A stretch of DNA of 64,000 bases from the NCBI RefSeq assembly GCF_900128955.1, contig NZ_FQTY01000001.1:186001-250000 (forward strand), written 5' to 3'. Origin of the DNA: Tissierella praeacuta DSM 18095 (GTDB lineage Bacteria > Bacillota > Clostridia > Tissierellales > Tissierellaceae). The stretch's first letter is position 1, and each line of letters opens with the position of its first letter. The notes under the pieces were generated by a model. The model was not told where the DNA came from, did no database searches, and worked only from the letters and a program-made list of their open reading frames with translations. Below are positions 8,522 through 17,532 of the stretch, in pieces. The position numbers and the translations under genes were made by a program.

Positions 8522-10804
8522 TTGAAAGTAAGGAAGTTTATATGGTGGTTAAGTAGGAGGAACTTTGGATTGCAGGAAAGCAGTCATATATTGAAATATA
8601 AATTGAGTTTGATTTTGACTATTTGTTTAATTTTAACTATGCCTATTTCAAAATCCATGGCTTATTGTGATAACATTGAAGATAAAAAGGCTGTTATATT
8701 AATACTGGATGAAATTAGTTTGGAAGAAATATTAAATAGTGATACTCCAAATATTGACCTCTTGTTGGAAAATGGATTTATAGGGCTAATGAATACACGT
8801 GCAAAGTCGAGTTTATCCAATAGTGGAAGTACTTATCTTAGTTTAGGTATGGGTGTAAGAACTTTGGCTTCAATCCGAGGTGGATTAGCTTTTGAAAGGA
8901 ACGAAATGTATCCCATCTCGGACTATAACTCAGTACCAGATTATGTTGCAGCCAGTGAGCTTTATAAATTATATACAGGTAAAACTCCTCCTAATGGTGA
9001 GATAATAAATATTGCTATAGGAGATATAGAAAGAACTGCTTTAAATGTGACTCCTAATAATCAGATTGGACTTTTAGGTAAAGTAGCGAAGGAAAATGGA
9101 CTTGTAATTGGTGCTATAGGAAATAGCGATTTAAATAAACCTGCTAGGGAGTTTACAATGTTAGCTATGGATGAAAATGGTATAATTCCTTTTGGCTCTA
9201 TTGGGGCTGACTTATTAACTGTTGATTCTGATGTTCTAGGGGGTATCAAGTTAAATCAACAAAAGCTCTTAGAGGAAGTAGATCGTATTTTACCAGATGT
9301 TAATATATTATTTATAGATTATGGAGATACTGTAAGGATACAGAAAACTAATCAACTGACTACGGATTCTGTTATGGAAGAGCAAAAGGTTAATGCTATT
9401 GAGAGAGCAGATTTATTCCTTGGTCAAGTTATGAAAAAAGTGGAATTAGAAAAAACTTTATTCATGATTATAACTCCTAATCCTTCAAAGAAAATGGTTA
9501 GTCAAGGTAACTTTGCTTTAACTCCTATAATTATTTCTGATAATAACACGGAAAAAGGATTACTAACTTCAAATACAACTCGTAGAGAAGGTTTAGTTAC
9601 TAATTTTGATTTTGGACCTACTATTCTAGATTTTTTTGGAATTGCTAAAACTACGAGTTTTATTGGAGAACCAATGCAAAGAATAATCAATGAAAATCCT
9701 ATAGAAGTTTTGTTTAAAAATCAAATACAAAGTTTATATTTGAGGAAGTATAGAAGTACTTTTCATTGGTCTTTTATTATTTTAGTTGGTATAAGTTTAG
9801 TTGCATTGTATTTGCCTAGGTTTACAAAATGGAAAGGGCTGCATAATAAAGTTCTCAATTATTTAAGTCTTACAGTAATAGCAATACCATTAACTATGAT
9901 GACAGTCTCTTTATTTGGATATAAATCTATAATTTTTGATATTTTTTATGTTCTTATGGGAGCGTTTCTTATATCTTATATTTTAAATAAAATTTTTAGT
10001 CGAAGTTTAATAAGTATAGCAGTTTTGGGATTGGCAACGAGTATGTTTCTATTGATAGATATTTTTTTTGTGAACAAATTAATGATTATTTCTCCTTTAG
10101 GATCAGATGCTATTGCGGGTGGTAGATTTTATGGTATAGGTAATGATTATATGGGGATATTAATAGGTTCTACTTTGTTAGGCATTTTTTCATTATTTCA
10201 TTTATATAAAATTAAAAATATTAATATGGCCATATCTACAATTTTTTATATGTTCTTTATAATTTTAGGACTTAGTCCTTTCTTTGGTGCTAATATGGGT
10301 GGAACACTTTCTGCTATGTTAATTACCTTATTAATCCTATTAACAATCTTCGATAAAAAACTTTCTTTTAAAAATATAATTTTTATATTTATTGGAGTTA
10401 TTGTAGGAGTTATTATACTAACTGCATTAGATAGTTTGTTTAATCCAAATCCTACCCATGCAGGAAAGGCTTTGGAGTCCTTAAGGTTAGGTGGACTAAG
10501 TAAATTTTTTGAGATAATTGGTTCAAAGCTGAAACAAGTAATTTGGAATCTAACTAATGCTTCGTGGAATATTATATTATTTTCAGAAGTTATTTTAGCA
10601 GTTCTATTATATAAATATAAAAGTAAACCTTTAATGAAGATCAAGGAAATCTATCCCAGCTTATTTAAAGGATTTACTGTGATTTTATTAGGTGCAATAG
10701 TTATATTTTTATTTAATGATACAGGTACAATAGCTTCAGCTTTAATGTTAATATATTTATTTATTCCACTAGGAATTTTAATGGGGGATATAGACGGTAT
10801 ATAA
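8522..10804 (+). CDS. Alkaline-phosphatase-superfamily-like domain fused to a polytopic membrane domain
   Basis: This 760-residue protein starts at a TTG at 8522 with AGGAGTG 6 nt upstream. An N-terminal signal or anchor segment (about residues 26-47, ending SKSMAYC) is followed by an extracytoplasmic domain (about 55-395) with the fold-like pattern VILILDEISLEEIL, TPNIDLLLENGFIGLMNTR and GPTILDFFGI. This resembles the alkaline phosphatase/phosphoglyceromutase superfamily, although canonical metal ligands are not all obvious. About ten membrane segments follow (415-755). Such proteins occur in clostridia without a proven function; an envelope role is inference. The gene is inserted between ireB and ruvX. 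Confidence 0.65.
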   Translation: MKVRKFIWWLSRRNFGLQESSHILKYKLSLILTICLILTMPISKSMAYCDNIEDKKAVILILDEISLEEILNSDTPNIDLLLENGFIGLMNTRAKSSLSNSGSTYLSLGMGVRTLASIRGGLAFERNEMYPISDYNSVPDYVAASELYKLYTGKTPPNGEIINIAIGDIERTALNVTPNNQIGLLGKVAKENGLVIGAIGNSDLNKPAREFTMLAMDENGIIPFGSIGADLLTVDSDVLGGIKLNQQKLLEEVDRILPDVNILFIDYGDTVRIQKTNQLTTDSVMEEQKVNAIERADLFLGQVMKKVELEKTLFMIITPNPSKKMVSQGNFALTPIIISDNNTEKGLLTSNTTRREGLVTNFDFGPTILDFFGIAKTTSFIGEPMQRIINENPIEVLFKNQIQSLYLRKYRSTFHWSFIILVGISLVALYLPRFTKWKGLHNKVLNYLSLTVIAIPLTMMTVSLFGYKSIIFDIFYVLMGAFLISYILNKIFSRSLISIAVLGLATSMFLLIDIFFVNKLMIISPLGSDAIAGGRFYGIGNDYMGILIGSTLLGIFSLFHLYKIKNINMAISTIFYMFFIILGLSPFFGANMGGTLSAMLITLLILLTIFDKKLSFKNIIFIFIGVIVGVIILTALDSLFNPNPTHAGKALESLRLGGLSKFFEIIGSKLKQVIWNLTNASWNIILFSEVILAVLLYKYKSKPLMKIKEIYPSLFKGFTVILLGAIVIFLFNDTGTIASALMLIYLFIPLGILMGDIDGI

Positions 10805-10900
10805 AAGTAGTTGAATTAAAGGTATATAAGTAAAACCATTATTTATAGATAAATAATGTAATATGATATCTTGAATACGTTAATTTAGGAAGTGAAATAA

Positions 10901-11848
10901 TTGGACAGGATTAAGTTAGGAAACACAAGTATTGAGGTATCTAAACTTTGTTTTGGTTCTCTTACTATGACTCCTTTTCAAGCAGGATTAACTGTTAAAG
11001 AAGGAGGACGTCTTATAGAGTATGCATATGATAAAGGGATAAACTTCATTGATACGGCAGAAATTTATGAAAATTATAATTATATAAGAGAGGCGTTAAG
11101 GGGTATCAAAAGAGAAGATTACCATATAGCTACAAAGACCTATGCGTATACGGAAGAAATGGCAAGAAATAGTTTGGAATTGGCATTGAAAGAATTAGAT
11201 ACTGATTATATAGATATTTTTTTATTACATGAGCAAGAGAGTATTCATACAGTAAGAGGACATTTTGAAGCAATAGAATATTTTTTAAAGGCAAAACAAG
11301 AGGGTAAAGTTCGAGCTATTGGGATATCCACACATAGAATTGCAGGTGCATTAGCAGCTAAAGAAGTAAAAGAAATAGAGATAATTCACCCAATAATAAA
11401 TAAACACGGCATTGGTATACAAGATGGGAATATAGAAGACATGTTAAAAATTATTGAGGAAATATATAGAATGGGAAAAGGTATTTATGCTATGAAACCT
11501 TTAGGAGGAGGACATTTAATAAAGGAGGTAGAATCTGCATTTAACTTTGTAAGGGACATTCCTTTTATTCATTCTATTGCCATTGGAATGCAATCAAAGG
11601 AGGAAGTAGACGCTAATATTAATTTACTTAACAATGGTTTTATACCTGATGATTTGAAGGATAAATTAAGAACTAAAAAAAGAAAGTTAATAGTTGCGGA
11701 TTATTGCATAGGCTGTGGTAGTTGTGTTAGAAGGTGTAAACAGAATGGAATAGAATTAGTGAATGGAGTTGCTACTCCAAATGAAAGATGTATTTTATGT
11801 GGATATTGTGCTAAGGTTTGTCCTGAGTTTTGTATAAAAGTAATTTAA
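10901..11848 (+). CDS. Aldo/keto reductase with C-terminal 2x[4Fe-4S] ferredoxin domain
   Basis: This 315-residue cytoplasmic oxidoreductase starts at a TTG at 10901 behind AGGAAGTGA. The aldo/keto reductase barrel shows the complete catalytic tetrad D51, Y56, K79 and H110 (INFIDTAEIYENYNY, ATKT, DIFLLHEQE). The last 55 residues carry two ferredoxin motifs (CIGCGSCVRRC and CILCGYCAKVC), so electrons are probably exchanged with Fe-S partners. The fusion is common in anaerobes. The physiological substrate is unknown. Reduced identity of the canonical NADPH-binding end may reflect the ferredoxin fusion. Confidence 0.9.
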   Translation: MDRIKLGNTSIEVSKLCFGSLTMTPFQAGLTVKEGGRLIEYAYDKGINFIDTAEIYENYNYIREALRGIKREDYHIATKTYAYTEEMARNSLELALKELDTDYIDIFLLHEQESIHTVRGHFEAIEYFLKAKQEGKVRAIGISTHRIAGALAAKEVKEIEIIHPIINKHGIGIQDGNIEDMLKIIEEIYRMGKGIYAMKPLGGGHLIKEVESAFNFVRDIPFIHSIAIGMQSKEEVDANINLLNNGFIPDDLKDKLRTKKRKLIVADYCIGCGSCVRRCKQNGIELVNGVATPNERCILCGYCAKVCPEFCIKVI

Positions 11849-11862
11849 TATAGGAGTGAATA

Positions 11863-12279
11863 ATGGAAAGAATAATGGGGTTAGATGTAGGAGATAAAAC
11901 CATAGGAGTTGCTGTATCTGATTTGTTGCAGATAACAGCTCAAGGGATAACGACCATAAGGAGAGAAAGCAAGGATAAAGATTATAAGGCTTTGGAAATT
12001 CTTATAAATGAATATAATATAAAAAAAGTTGTAGTTGGACTTCCTAAAAATATGAATGGAACTTTAGGACCTCAAGGAGAGAAGACTATTAAATTTGCAG
12101 AAAAACTTAAAAATAAATATAAATTAGAAATTATATATGAAGATGAAAGATTAACGACTCAAGCTGCTGAAAAAATGCTTATATCTGGAGATGTTAGAAG
12201 AGATAAAAGGAAAACTGTAATAGATAAAGTTGCAGCTACATTTATCTTACAAACATATTTAGATAGAAAGGGGAGATAA
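11863..12279 (+). CDS. ruvX: Holliday junction resolvase-like RuvX/YqgF
   Basis: This 138-residue RNase H-fold nuclease carries the N-terminal GLDVGDKTIGVAVSD with the first catalytic aspartate, VVVGLPKNMNGTLG in the middle, the DERLTT motif and a C-terminal DKVAA containing the last acidic residue. The family is implicated in 16S rRNA 5'-end maturation and possibly junction resolution. It starts 14 nt after the reductase with AGGAGTG and is followed 1 nt later by the DUF1292 gene, as in the B. subtilis yrrK-yrzB pair. Confidence 0.93.
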   Translation: MERIMGLDVGDKTIGVAVSDLLQITAQGITTIRRESKDKDYKALEILINEYNIKKVVVGLPKNMNGTLGPQGEKTIKFAEKLKNKYKLEIIYEDERLTTQAAEKMLISGDVRRDKRKTVIDKVAATFILQTYLDRKGR

Positions 12280-12280
12280 T

Positions 12281-12535
12281 ATGATGAACGAAAAGATAAT
12301 TTTACTTGATGAATTAGGGCAGGAACAGGAATTTGTAATTCTAGCTACTTTTGGGTTAGATGATGAAGATTATGCGGCTTTAATGCCATCAAATGATATA
12401 GAGGGACCTACCTATATTCTAAGGATGGATAGAGATGATATGGGGGAGTTACTTTTAGTGGGTATTGATGATGATGAAGAATTACAAGAGGCAATAGATG
12501 CTTATGAAGAAATGCAAAAAGAAAATCTTCAATAG
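12281..12535 (+). CDS. DUF1292 family protein (YrzB-like)
   Basis: This 84-residue acidic protein has the family pattern: IILLDELGQEQEFVILATF, then DEDYAALMP, YILRMD and a Glu/Asp-rich C-terminus. No function is established. It follows ruvX with 1-nt spacing and AAAGGGGAG inside the ruvX end, a conserved Firmicute pairing. Tandem ATGs at 12281 and 12284 make the exact first residue uncertain. Confidence 0.9.
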   Translation: MMNEKIILLDELGQEQEFVILATFGLDDEDYAALMPSNDIEGPTYILRMDRDDMGELLLVGIDDDEELQEAIDAYEEMQKENLQ

Positions 12536-12564
12536 TTGACAAAGATGGAAAATAGTAGTATGGT
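12536..12564 (+). promoter_or_regulatory. Candidate promoter of fur
   Basis: TTGACA at 12536-12541 and TATGGT at 12559-12564 are separated by 17 nt. A second TATAAT at 12576-12581 lacks a matching -35. The promoter directly follows the DUF1292 stop codon. Confidence 0.5.
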
Positions 12565-12592
12565 TAATCTAGTATTATAATCGGGTGAAAAA

Positions 12593-13024
12593 ATGGATAT
12601 TAATATAATAAAAGGGAAACTTCAAAAAGAAGGATATAAACTTACAACTCAAAGAAGAGCTATATTAAATACTATAGTAGATAATTATGAAGAGCATCTA
12701 AGCTGTGATGAGATATACAATATTGTAAAGAAAAAATACCCAGACTTAGGTATTGCTACTGTATATAGGACTTTACAGTTATTTGAAAAGCTTAATATAG
12801 TCTACAAATTAAACTTCGATGATGGATGCAGTAGATATGAGTTAAGTACGGATTCGGAAAATCATCATCATCATCATTTGGTTTGTTTAAATTGTGGAAA
12901 GGTTACAGAGGTGAAACTTGATTTATTAGAGGCTCTAGAAGAAGAAATTGAAAGTGAAGGACAATTTACTATAGTTGATCATAATGTTAAATTCTATGGA
13001 TATTGTAGTGAGTGTAAAAAATAA
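12593..13024 (+). CDS. fur: Fur family metal-responsive transcriptional repressor
   Basis: This 143-residue protein has the Fur winged helix (KLTTQRRAIL, GIATVYRTLQLFEKL), a His-rich metal site (ENHHHHHLVC with five consecutive His) and two CxxC zinc pairs (CLNC and CSEC). It would bind operators of iron- or peroxide-response genes in its metal-bound form. The PerR signature Asp is not evident, so Fur (iron) is more likely than PerR; Zur cannot be excluded. The start is the ATG at 12593 after GGGTGAAAA. A terminator overlaps its stop, so it is monocistronic. Confidence 0.85.
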   Translation: MDINIIKGKLQKEGYKLTTQRRAILNTIVDNYEEHLSCDEIYNIVKKKYPDLGIATVYRTLQLFEKLNIVYKLNFDDGCSRYELSTDSENHHHHHLVCLNCGKVTEVKLDLLEALEEEIESEGQFTIVDHNVKFYGYCSECKK

Positions 13025-13047
13025 ATCCCCATGGGGATTTATTTTTT
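13016..13047 (+). terminator. Terminator of fur
   Basis: A perfect 32-nt palindrome of two 16-nt arms (13016-13031 and 13032-13047) spans the fur stop codon. It has an A-rich 5' arm, a CCCC/GGGG core and a T6 end. The symmetry allows function on both strands. Confidence 0.85.
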
Positions 13048-13120
13048 GGGCGAATATTTATTTTTAGTAGATTATAAACTTAGAAAATGGAAAAAATAAA
13101 ATAAGAAGAGGAGTGATTCA

Positions 13121-14782
13121 GTGCGAAAACCAAATAAAATTAAAATTATTCCCTTGGGAGGATTAGGGGAAGTAGGAAAAAACATCACAGTTTTTGAGTA
13201 TAAAGAAGATATTATATTGATAGATTGTGGAATGACTTTTCCTGAGGACGAAATGCTAGGAATTGATGTAGTTATTCCAGATGTGACCTACTTATTAAAA
13301 AACAGAGATAAAATAAGAGGTATAGTATTAACTCACGGGCATGAAGACCATATCGGTGCTCTTCCATATGTATTAGCAAAATTAAATTTGCCTATTTATG
13401 GTACTAAATTAACTTTAGGTTTAGTAGAGAATAAACTAAAAGAGCATAAATTAGAAAGTGTAAAATTAAATATTGTAAAACATGGAGATACAATAAAACT
13501 AGGAAATCTTGATATTGAGTTCATTAAGACCGGTCATAGTATACCTGATAGTGCAGCATTAGCTATTCATAGTCCAGTTGGAACAATAGTTCATACAGGA
13601 GATTTTAAGATTGACTATACGCCAATAGATGGGGACGTTATAGATTTAAATCGTTTTGCAGAGTTAGGAAATAAAGGGGTGTTAGCTCTTTTAGCTGATA
13701 GTACAAATGCAGAAAGACCAGGATATACTATGAGTGAGAGAACTGTAGGTAATACTTTTAGGGATATTTTTGCGAGACATAAGCATAGAATAATAGTTGC
13801 AACTTTTGCCTCTAATGTTCATAGAATTCAACAAATAATAAATGCGTCAGAGCAAAATAATAGAAAAGTAGTTTTGTCAGGTAGATCTATGACTAATACT
13901 ATTAGTGTGGCTCTTGAATTAGGTTATTTGCATATACAAGAAGGGACTTTAATAGATATTAATGATATGAATAAATATTCAAGTAATGAAATAACTATAA
14001 TTACAACAGGGAGCCAAGGAGAGCCTATGTCTGCATTGTCTAGAATTGCAGCGGGAGAGCATAAAAAAATAGAAATTCAACCTGAAGATTTAGTTATAAT
14101 ATCTGCTACACCTATTCCAGGCAATGAAAAGACTGTTTCAAAGGTAATAAACAACCTAGTAGAGAGTGGAACTAAGGTTATATTTGAAGCTCTAGCGGAC
14201 GTGCATGTTTCAGGTCATGCTTGTCAAGAAGAATTAAAGTTGATACACACTTTAGTTAAACCAAAATATTTTATACCTGTACATGGTGAATATAGGCATT
14301 TAAAGAAACATGCAGAGATAGCAGAATCTTTAGGACTGTCTAGGGAAAATATATTTATTTTAGAAAATGGGAGAGTTATAGAATTTACCAAAGATTCTGC
14401 AGAATTAAATGGATTTGTGCCAGCAGGAAATATTTTAGTTGATGGACTGGGAGTTGGAGATGTTGGAAATATTGTTCTTAGAGATAGAAAGCATTTATCA
14501 GAAGATGGTTTAATTGTAATAGTAGTGACTATAAGCAAGAAAGAAGGAGTAGTATTAGCTGGACCTGATATTATCTCTAGAGGATTTGTATATGTAAGGG
14601 AATCTGAAGATCTTATGGAAGAAGCTAGAAATGTAGTAAAAGCTGTACTTGATGATTGTGAACAAAAGAATATAACAGATTGGGCAACGTTAAAATCTAG
14701 CATTAGAGATACCTTAAGAAATCATTTATATGGAAAAATAAAGAGAAATCCAATGATATTACCAATAATAATGGAAGTTTAA
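13121..14782 (+). CDS. rnj: Ribonuclease J
   Basis: This 553-residue metallo-beta-lactamase/beta-CASP nuclease matures and degrades mRNA with 5'-exonuclease and endonuclease activity. The two-zinc site is built from H72, H74, D76 and H77 (THGHEDHIGALP), with later ligands in GHSIPDSAA and HTGDFKID. The beta-CASP motifs around SGRSMTN and the C-terminal HVSGHA are present. It starts at a GTG at 13121 behind AGAGGAGTG, 74 nt after the fur terminator. It is full length (about 555 residues is usual) and is followed by its own terminator. Confidence 0.95.
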   Translation: MRKPNKIKIIPLGGLGEVGKNITVFEYKEDIILIDCGMTFPEDEMLGIDVVIPDVTYLLKNRDKIRGIVLTHGHEDHIGALPYVLAKLNLPIYGTKLTLGLVENKLKEHKLESVKLNIVKHGDTIKLGNLDIEFIKTGHSIPDSAALAIHSPVGTIVHTGDFKIDYTPIDGDVIDLNRFAELGNKGVLALLADSTNAERPGYTMSERTVGNTFRDIFARHKHRIIVATFASNVHRIQQIINASEQNNRKVVLSGRSMTNTISVALELGYLHIQEGTLIDINDMNKYSSNEITIITTGSQGEPMSALSRIAAGEHKKIEIQPEDLVIISATPIPGNEKTVSKVINNLVESGTKVIFEALADVHVSGHACQEELKLIHTLVKPKYFIPVHGEYRHLKKHAEIAESLGLSRENIFILENGRVIEFTKDSAELNGFVPAGNILVDGLGVGDVGNIVLRDRKHLSEDGLIVIVVTISKKEGVVLAGPDIISRGFVYVRESEDLMEEARNVVKAVLDDCEQKNITDWATLKSSIRDTLRNHLYGKIKRNPMILPIIMEV

Positions 14783-14785
14783 TAT

Positions 14786-14817
14786 AATCCCTGGTATAGA
14801 TTTATACCAGGGATTTT
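14786..14817 (+). terminator. Terminator of rnj
   Basis: A 13-bp perfect stem (14786-14798 with 14803-14815) with a GATT loop lies 4 nt after the rnj stop. It is followed only by a short T run. Confidence 0.75.
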
Positions 14818-14938
14818 GGTATAATAATTAAGGTTAATAAAGTTCTTTTAATACATAAGATTTTCATTTTTATAGCTAAAATATATAATTAAGAACTTAA
14901 ATTTTCATTATTAGCTATATTAAAAAGGGGGATATTAT

Positions 14939-15238
14939 ATGGGGTTAAGATTGACTTTGTATTTGGGAATACTAGCATTAGGAGGAATAATTGGATATAA
15001 TGATAAAGTTAGTGAAAGATTGCAAGCTAATTTAAACAAAATTCAAAATTTATGTCTTCTTTTTTTACTATTTATAATGGGAATTACAATTGGAATAAAT
15101 GATGGAGTTATATCTAATTTAATTTCAATAGGATTTAAGGCAGGAATTATATCTGTTTTCACTGTTTTATTCAGTATTATATTTGTAGGATTTATTAAGA
15201 AAACTATAGTATTGGAGGGTGAAGATATTGAGTCTTAG
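14939..15238 (+). CDS. LysO-family lysine exporter, N-terminal subunit or half
   Basis: This 99-residue membrane protein has three hydrophobic helices and matches the N-terminal part of LysO (DUF340): a GILALGGIIGY start and a LFLLFIMGITIGI segment. In E. coli LysO is one polypeptide exporting L-lysine; here the N-terminal third is a separate gene that overlaps the next one by 11 nt in another frame. The in-frame continuation at the end (GEDIES, stop) shows this is a genuine split and not an unnoticed fusion. GGGGG precedes the ATG at 14939. Confidence 0.8.
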   Translation: MGLRLTLYLGILALGGIIGYNDKVSERLQANLNKIQNLCLLFLLFIMGITIGINDGVISNLISIGFKAGIISVFTVLFSIIFVGFIKKTIVLEGEDIES

Positions 15239-15824
15239 AATATTTATTTCTGTTTTATTGGGTATAGGTGTAGGATATTTTTTCTTACCATCTACTATTT
15301 CATCAAGTATGGGTATTATTATAGATATTGGACTTATGATATTATTGTTTTTTGTAGGCATGGATATTGGAAAACAAAAAGATGTATTTGGAAAAATAAA
15401 AAAGATGGGGCTAAGGATATTATTAGTACCAATAGCAATAATAATTGGTAGTGTAGTAGGAAGTATATTGGCTGGCTTTTTAATTAAAATGCCAATAAAT
15501 GAGGCTGGTGCAGTAGGTGCAGGTTTAGGATGGTATACACTAAGTTCTACGATGCTTTTAGCTGATGGATATGTAGAACTTAGTGCTTTAGCTTTTTTAT
15601 CCAATGTGTTTAGGGAAATAATAGCTTTAATAACTATACCTTTAATTGCCAGATATGTAGGGAAATTAGAATCTGTATCTACTGCTGGAGCAACTGCTAT
15701 GGATACTTCACTTCCAGTAATATCTAGGGCTACTGATCCTCAAACTACAATAATTGCATTTATTACGGGAGTAATTTGTACTGCTGCAGTACCTATAATA
15801 TTACCGATTATTTTGAAACTATAA
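15228..15824 (+). CDS. lysO: LysO-family lysine exporter, C-terminal subunit
   Basis: This 198-residue polytopic protein has about six membrane segments and corresponds to the main part of LysO. It contains GLMILLFFVGMDIG, the conserved GLGWYTLSSTMLL motif and GATAMDTSLPVI. The start is taken as a TTG at 15228, since GGAGGG ends 8 nt before it; a GTG at 15219 overlaps that site. With the upstream small gene it would form a two-gene exporter for lysine or a related cationic amino acid. The substrate is family knowledge and is not proven here. Confidence 0.85.
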   Translation: MSLRIFISVLLGIGVGYFFLPSTISSSMGIIIDIGLMILLFFVGMDIGKQKDVFGKIKKMGLRILLVPIAIIIGSVVGSILAGFLIKMPINEAGAVGAGLGWYTLSSTMLLADGYVELSALAFLSNVFREIIALITIPLIARYVGKLESVSTAGATAMDTSLPVISRATDPQTTIIAFITGVICTAAVPIILPIILKL

Positions 15825-15870
15825 AAGTTAAAAATATTAGTTATTTATGTACTATCGAGGGAGGGAAAGT

Positions 15871-16362
15871 ATGAATACAAAATACTTAACGAAAGCTAGT
15901 TTGATTGCCGCAATATATATAGTCTTAGTATTAATACAAATGTTACCAGTTCCATTTATTAATTTAACTTTTGGACCAATACAACTTAGAATAGCAGAGG
16001 GGTTGGCTCTACTTCCCTTAGTAGAATCAGCAGCAGTTCCTGGTATTTTTGTTGGATGTTTATTATCTAATTTATTATTATCCTATTTTTCTGGCTTTGG
16101 ATTAGTAGATATATTAGGTGGTTCATTGGTAACTCTTGTTGCAGCATACATGACTTCTAAAATGAAGAATAAGATATTAGGAATGGTTCCACCAGTAGTA
16201 TTAAATGGATTAATAGTATCTATTTGGGTATCATATTTTACAAAGGTTCCGTATCTTATTACAGTACTTGGAATAGGCGGAGGAGAGTTATTATCACTTA
16301 TTATATTTGGAAGCATAATTTTATCTGTTTATGATAAGGCTACAAATTTAAAAGAATATTAA
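15871..16362 (+). CDS. queT: QueT family transporter (queuosine precursor uptake)
   Basis: This 163-residue integral membrane protein starts at the ATG at 15871 after GAGGGAGGG. Five or six hydrophobic helices and the signature PFINLTFGPIQLRIAEGL near the N-terminus match QueT, the putative S-component of an ECF transporter for a queuosine precursor. No preQ1 riboswitch is seen upstream: the leader after lysO is only 46 nt. The energy-coupling module must be encoded elsewhere. Confidence 0.87.
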   Translation: MNTKYLTKASLIAAIYIVLVLIQMLPVPFINLTFGPIQLRIAEGLALLPLVESAAVPGIFVGCLLSNLLLSYFSGFGLVDILGGSLVTLVAAYMTSKMKNKILGMVPPVVLNGLIVSIWVSYFTKVPYLITVLGIGGGELLSLIIFGSIILSVYDKATNLKEY

Positions 16363-16465
16363 AAACAATTGATAGTGAACAGTAAATATTTCAAAAGGAG
16401 TATTAAATTTTACTGGATTTTAATTGTCAACTATTTATTGTATTATAAAGGGAGTTGTTAGAGAA

Positions 16466-17518
16466 ATGGAAAAGACTAAAGTTAGGAATAAAAAAAGGAA
16501 AAATAAGTCAAAGGGTTTTTCGTTATTAATGATATTGTTAATTGTTTTGTCAGGAATATTTTTTGCTCAAAGATATTATAAAGAAAGTTTGGGAGCTATG
16601 AATATTGACAACCCTTCAGATATAAAGGTTATTATTCCTGAATCCAGTTCAACTACTAAAATAGCCGAAATACTATATAAAGAAGGATTAATTAGAAGTC
16701 CACTTATATTTAAATATCAGGTAAGATCTAAGGGTGTAGGAAACAAGTTAAAGGCAGGAGAATATATTTTATCTAATGGAATGACTCTTGATAATATAAT
16801 AGATAGTGTTATTAAAGGTGGAAAGAGTCAAAATACTGTAAGGTTTACTATACCAGAAGGCTATGAGCTTAGACAAATGGCTGAAAAATTATCAAAGGAA
16901 GGTATTGTGGATAAGGAGAGATTTCTTAAATTAGTAAGTGATAAAGTAAATTTTGAGAATGAGTATCCTTTTTTAAAAGAATTAAATGAAAAACAAAGTC
17001 TTGAAGGTTTTTTATTTCCATCAACCTATGAAATATTTGTAGATGCAACAGAAGAGGAGATTATAAGTAAGATGTTAAAGGAATTTCAAAAAGTATATGA
17101 GAAAGATGTGGAACCAAAACTTAAAGAACTTAATTTAACATTAAATGAGGCGGTTACTTTAGCATCTATAGTAGAGAGAGAAGGAAAAGTAGATGAGGAG
17201 AGGCCATTAATGTCTGGGGTATTTCACAATAGGATAAAAAAAGGTATGATGCTTCAATCTTGTGCAACTGTACAATATGTATTAGGAGAAAGAAAAGAAA
17301 GGTTAACAAATGAAGATACTAGTATAGAATCTCCATATAATACGTATATTCATGAAGGACTTCCTCCAGCACCAATATCTTCTCCTGGAGAGGCCTCATT
17401 AATAGCAGCAGTAAATCCTGCTGATACAGATTATTTGTTTTTTGTATTAACGGGTGATGGTACCCATACATTTAGTAAAACTTATCAAGAACATTTAAAT
17501 GCAAAACCAAAGAAATAA
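16466..17518 (+). CDS. mltG: Endolytic transglycosylase MltG (YceG/YrrL-like)
   Basis: This 350-residue membrane-anchored enzyme cleaves nascent glycan strands and so sets peptidoglycan chain length. A Lys/Arg-rich N-terminus precedes one membrane helix (FSLLMILLIVLSGIFFAQRYY). A LysM-like region follows (SSSTTKIAEILYKEGLI), then the YceG catalytic domain with the active glutamate in ASIVEREGK and the conserved NTYIHEGLPPAPISSPG. The ATG at 16466 lies 11 nt after GGAG. It heads the B. subtilis-like run mltG-yrrM-yrrO-udk-pbpI. Confidence 0.93.
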   Translation: MEKTKVRNKKRKNKSKGFSLLMILLIVLSGIFFAQRYYKESLGAMNIDNPSDIKVIIPESSSTTKIAEILYKEGLIRSPLIFKYQVRSKGVGNKLKAGEYILSNGMTLDNIIDSVIKGGKSQNTVRFTIPEGYELRQMAEKLSKEGIVDKERFLKLVSDKVNFENEYPFLKELNEKQSLEGFLFPSTYEIFVDATEEEIISKMLKEFQKVYEKDVEPKLKELNLTLNEAVTLASIVEREGKVDEERPLMSGVFHNRIKKGMMLQSCATVQYVLGERKERLTNEDTSIESPYNTYIHEGLPPAPISSPGEASLIAAVNPADTDYLFFVLTGDGTHTFSKTYQEHLNAKPKK

Positions 17519-17532
17519 AAGGGATGATAAAT

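Noticed and set aside
14224-14703. Minus-strand frame of 159 codons opposite rnj
   Set aside because: It lies within the conserved C-terminal part of ribonuclease J and has no start signal or recognisable domain.
16363-16460. Imperfect inverted repeat between queT and mltG
   Set aside because: The arms match only in short AT-rich blocks and no T tract or known motif is present.
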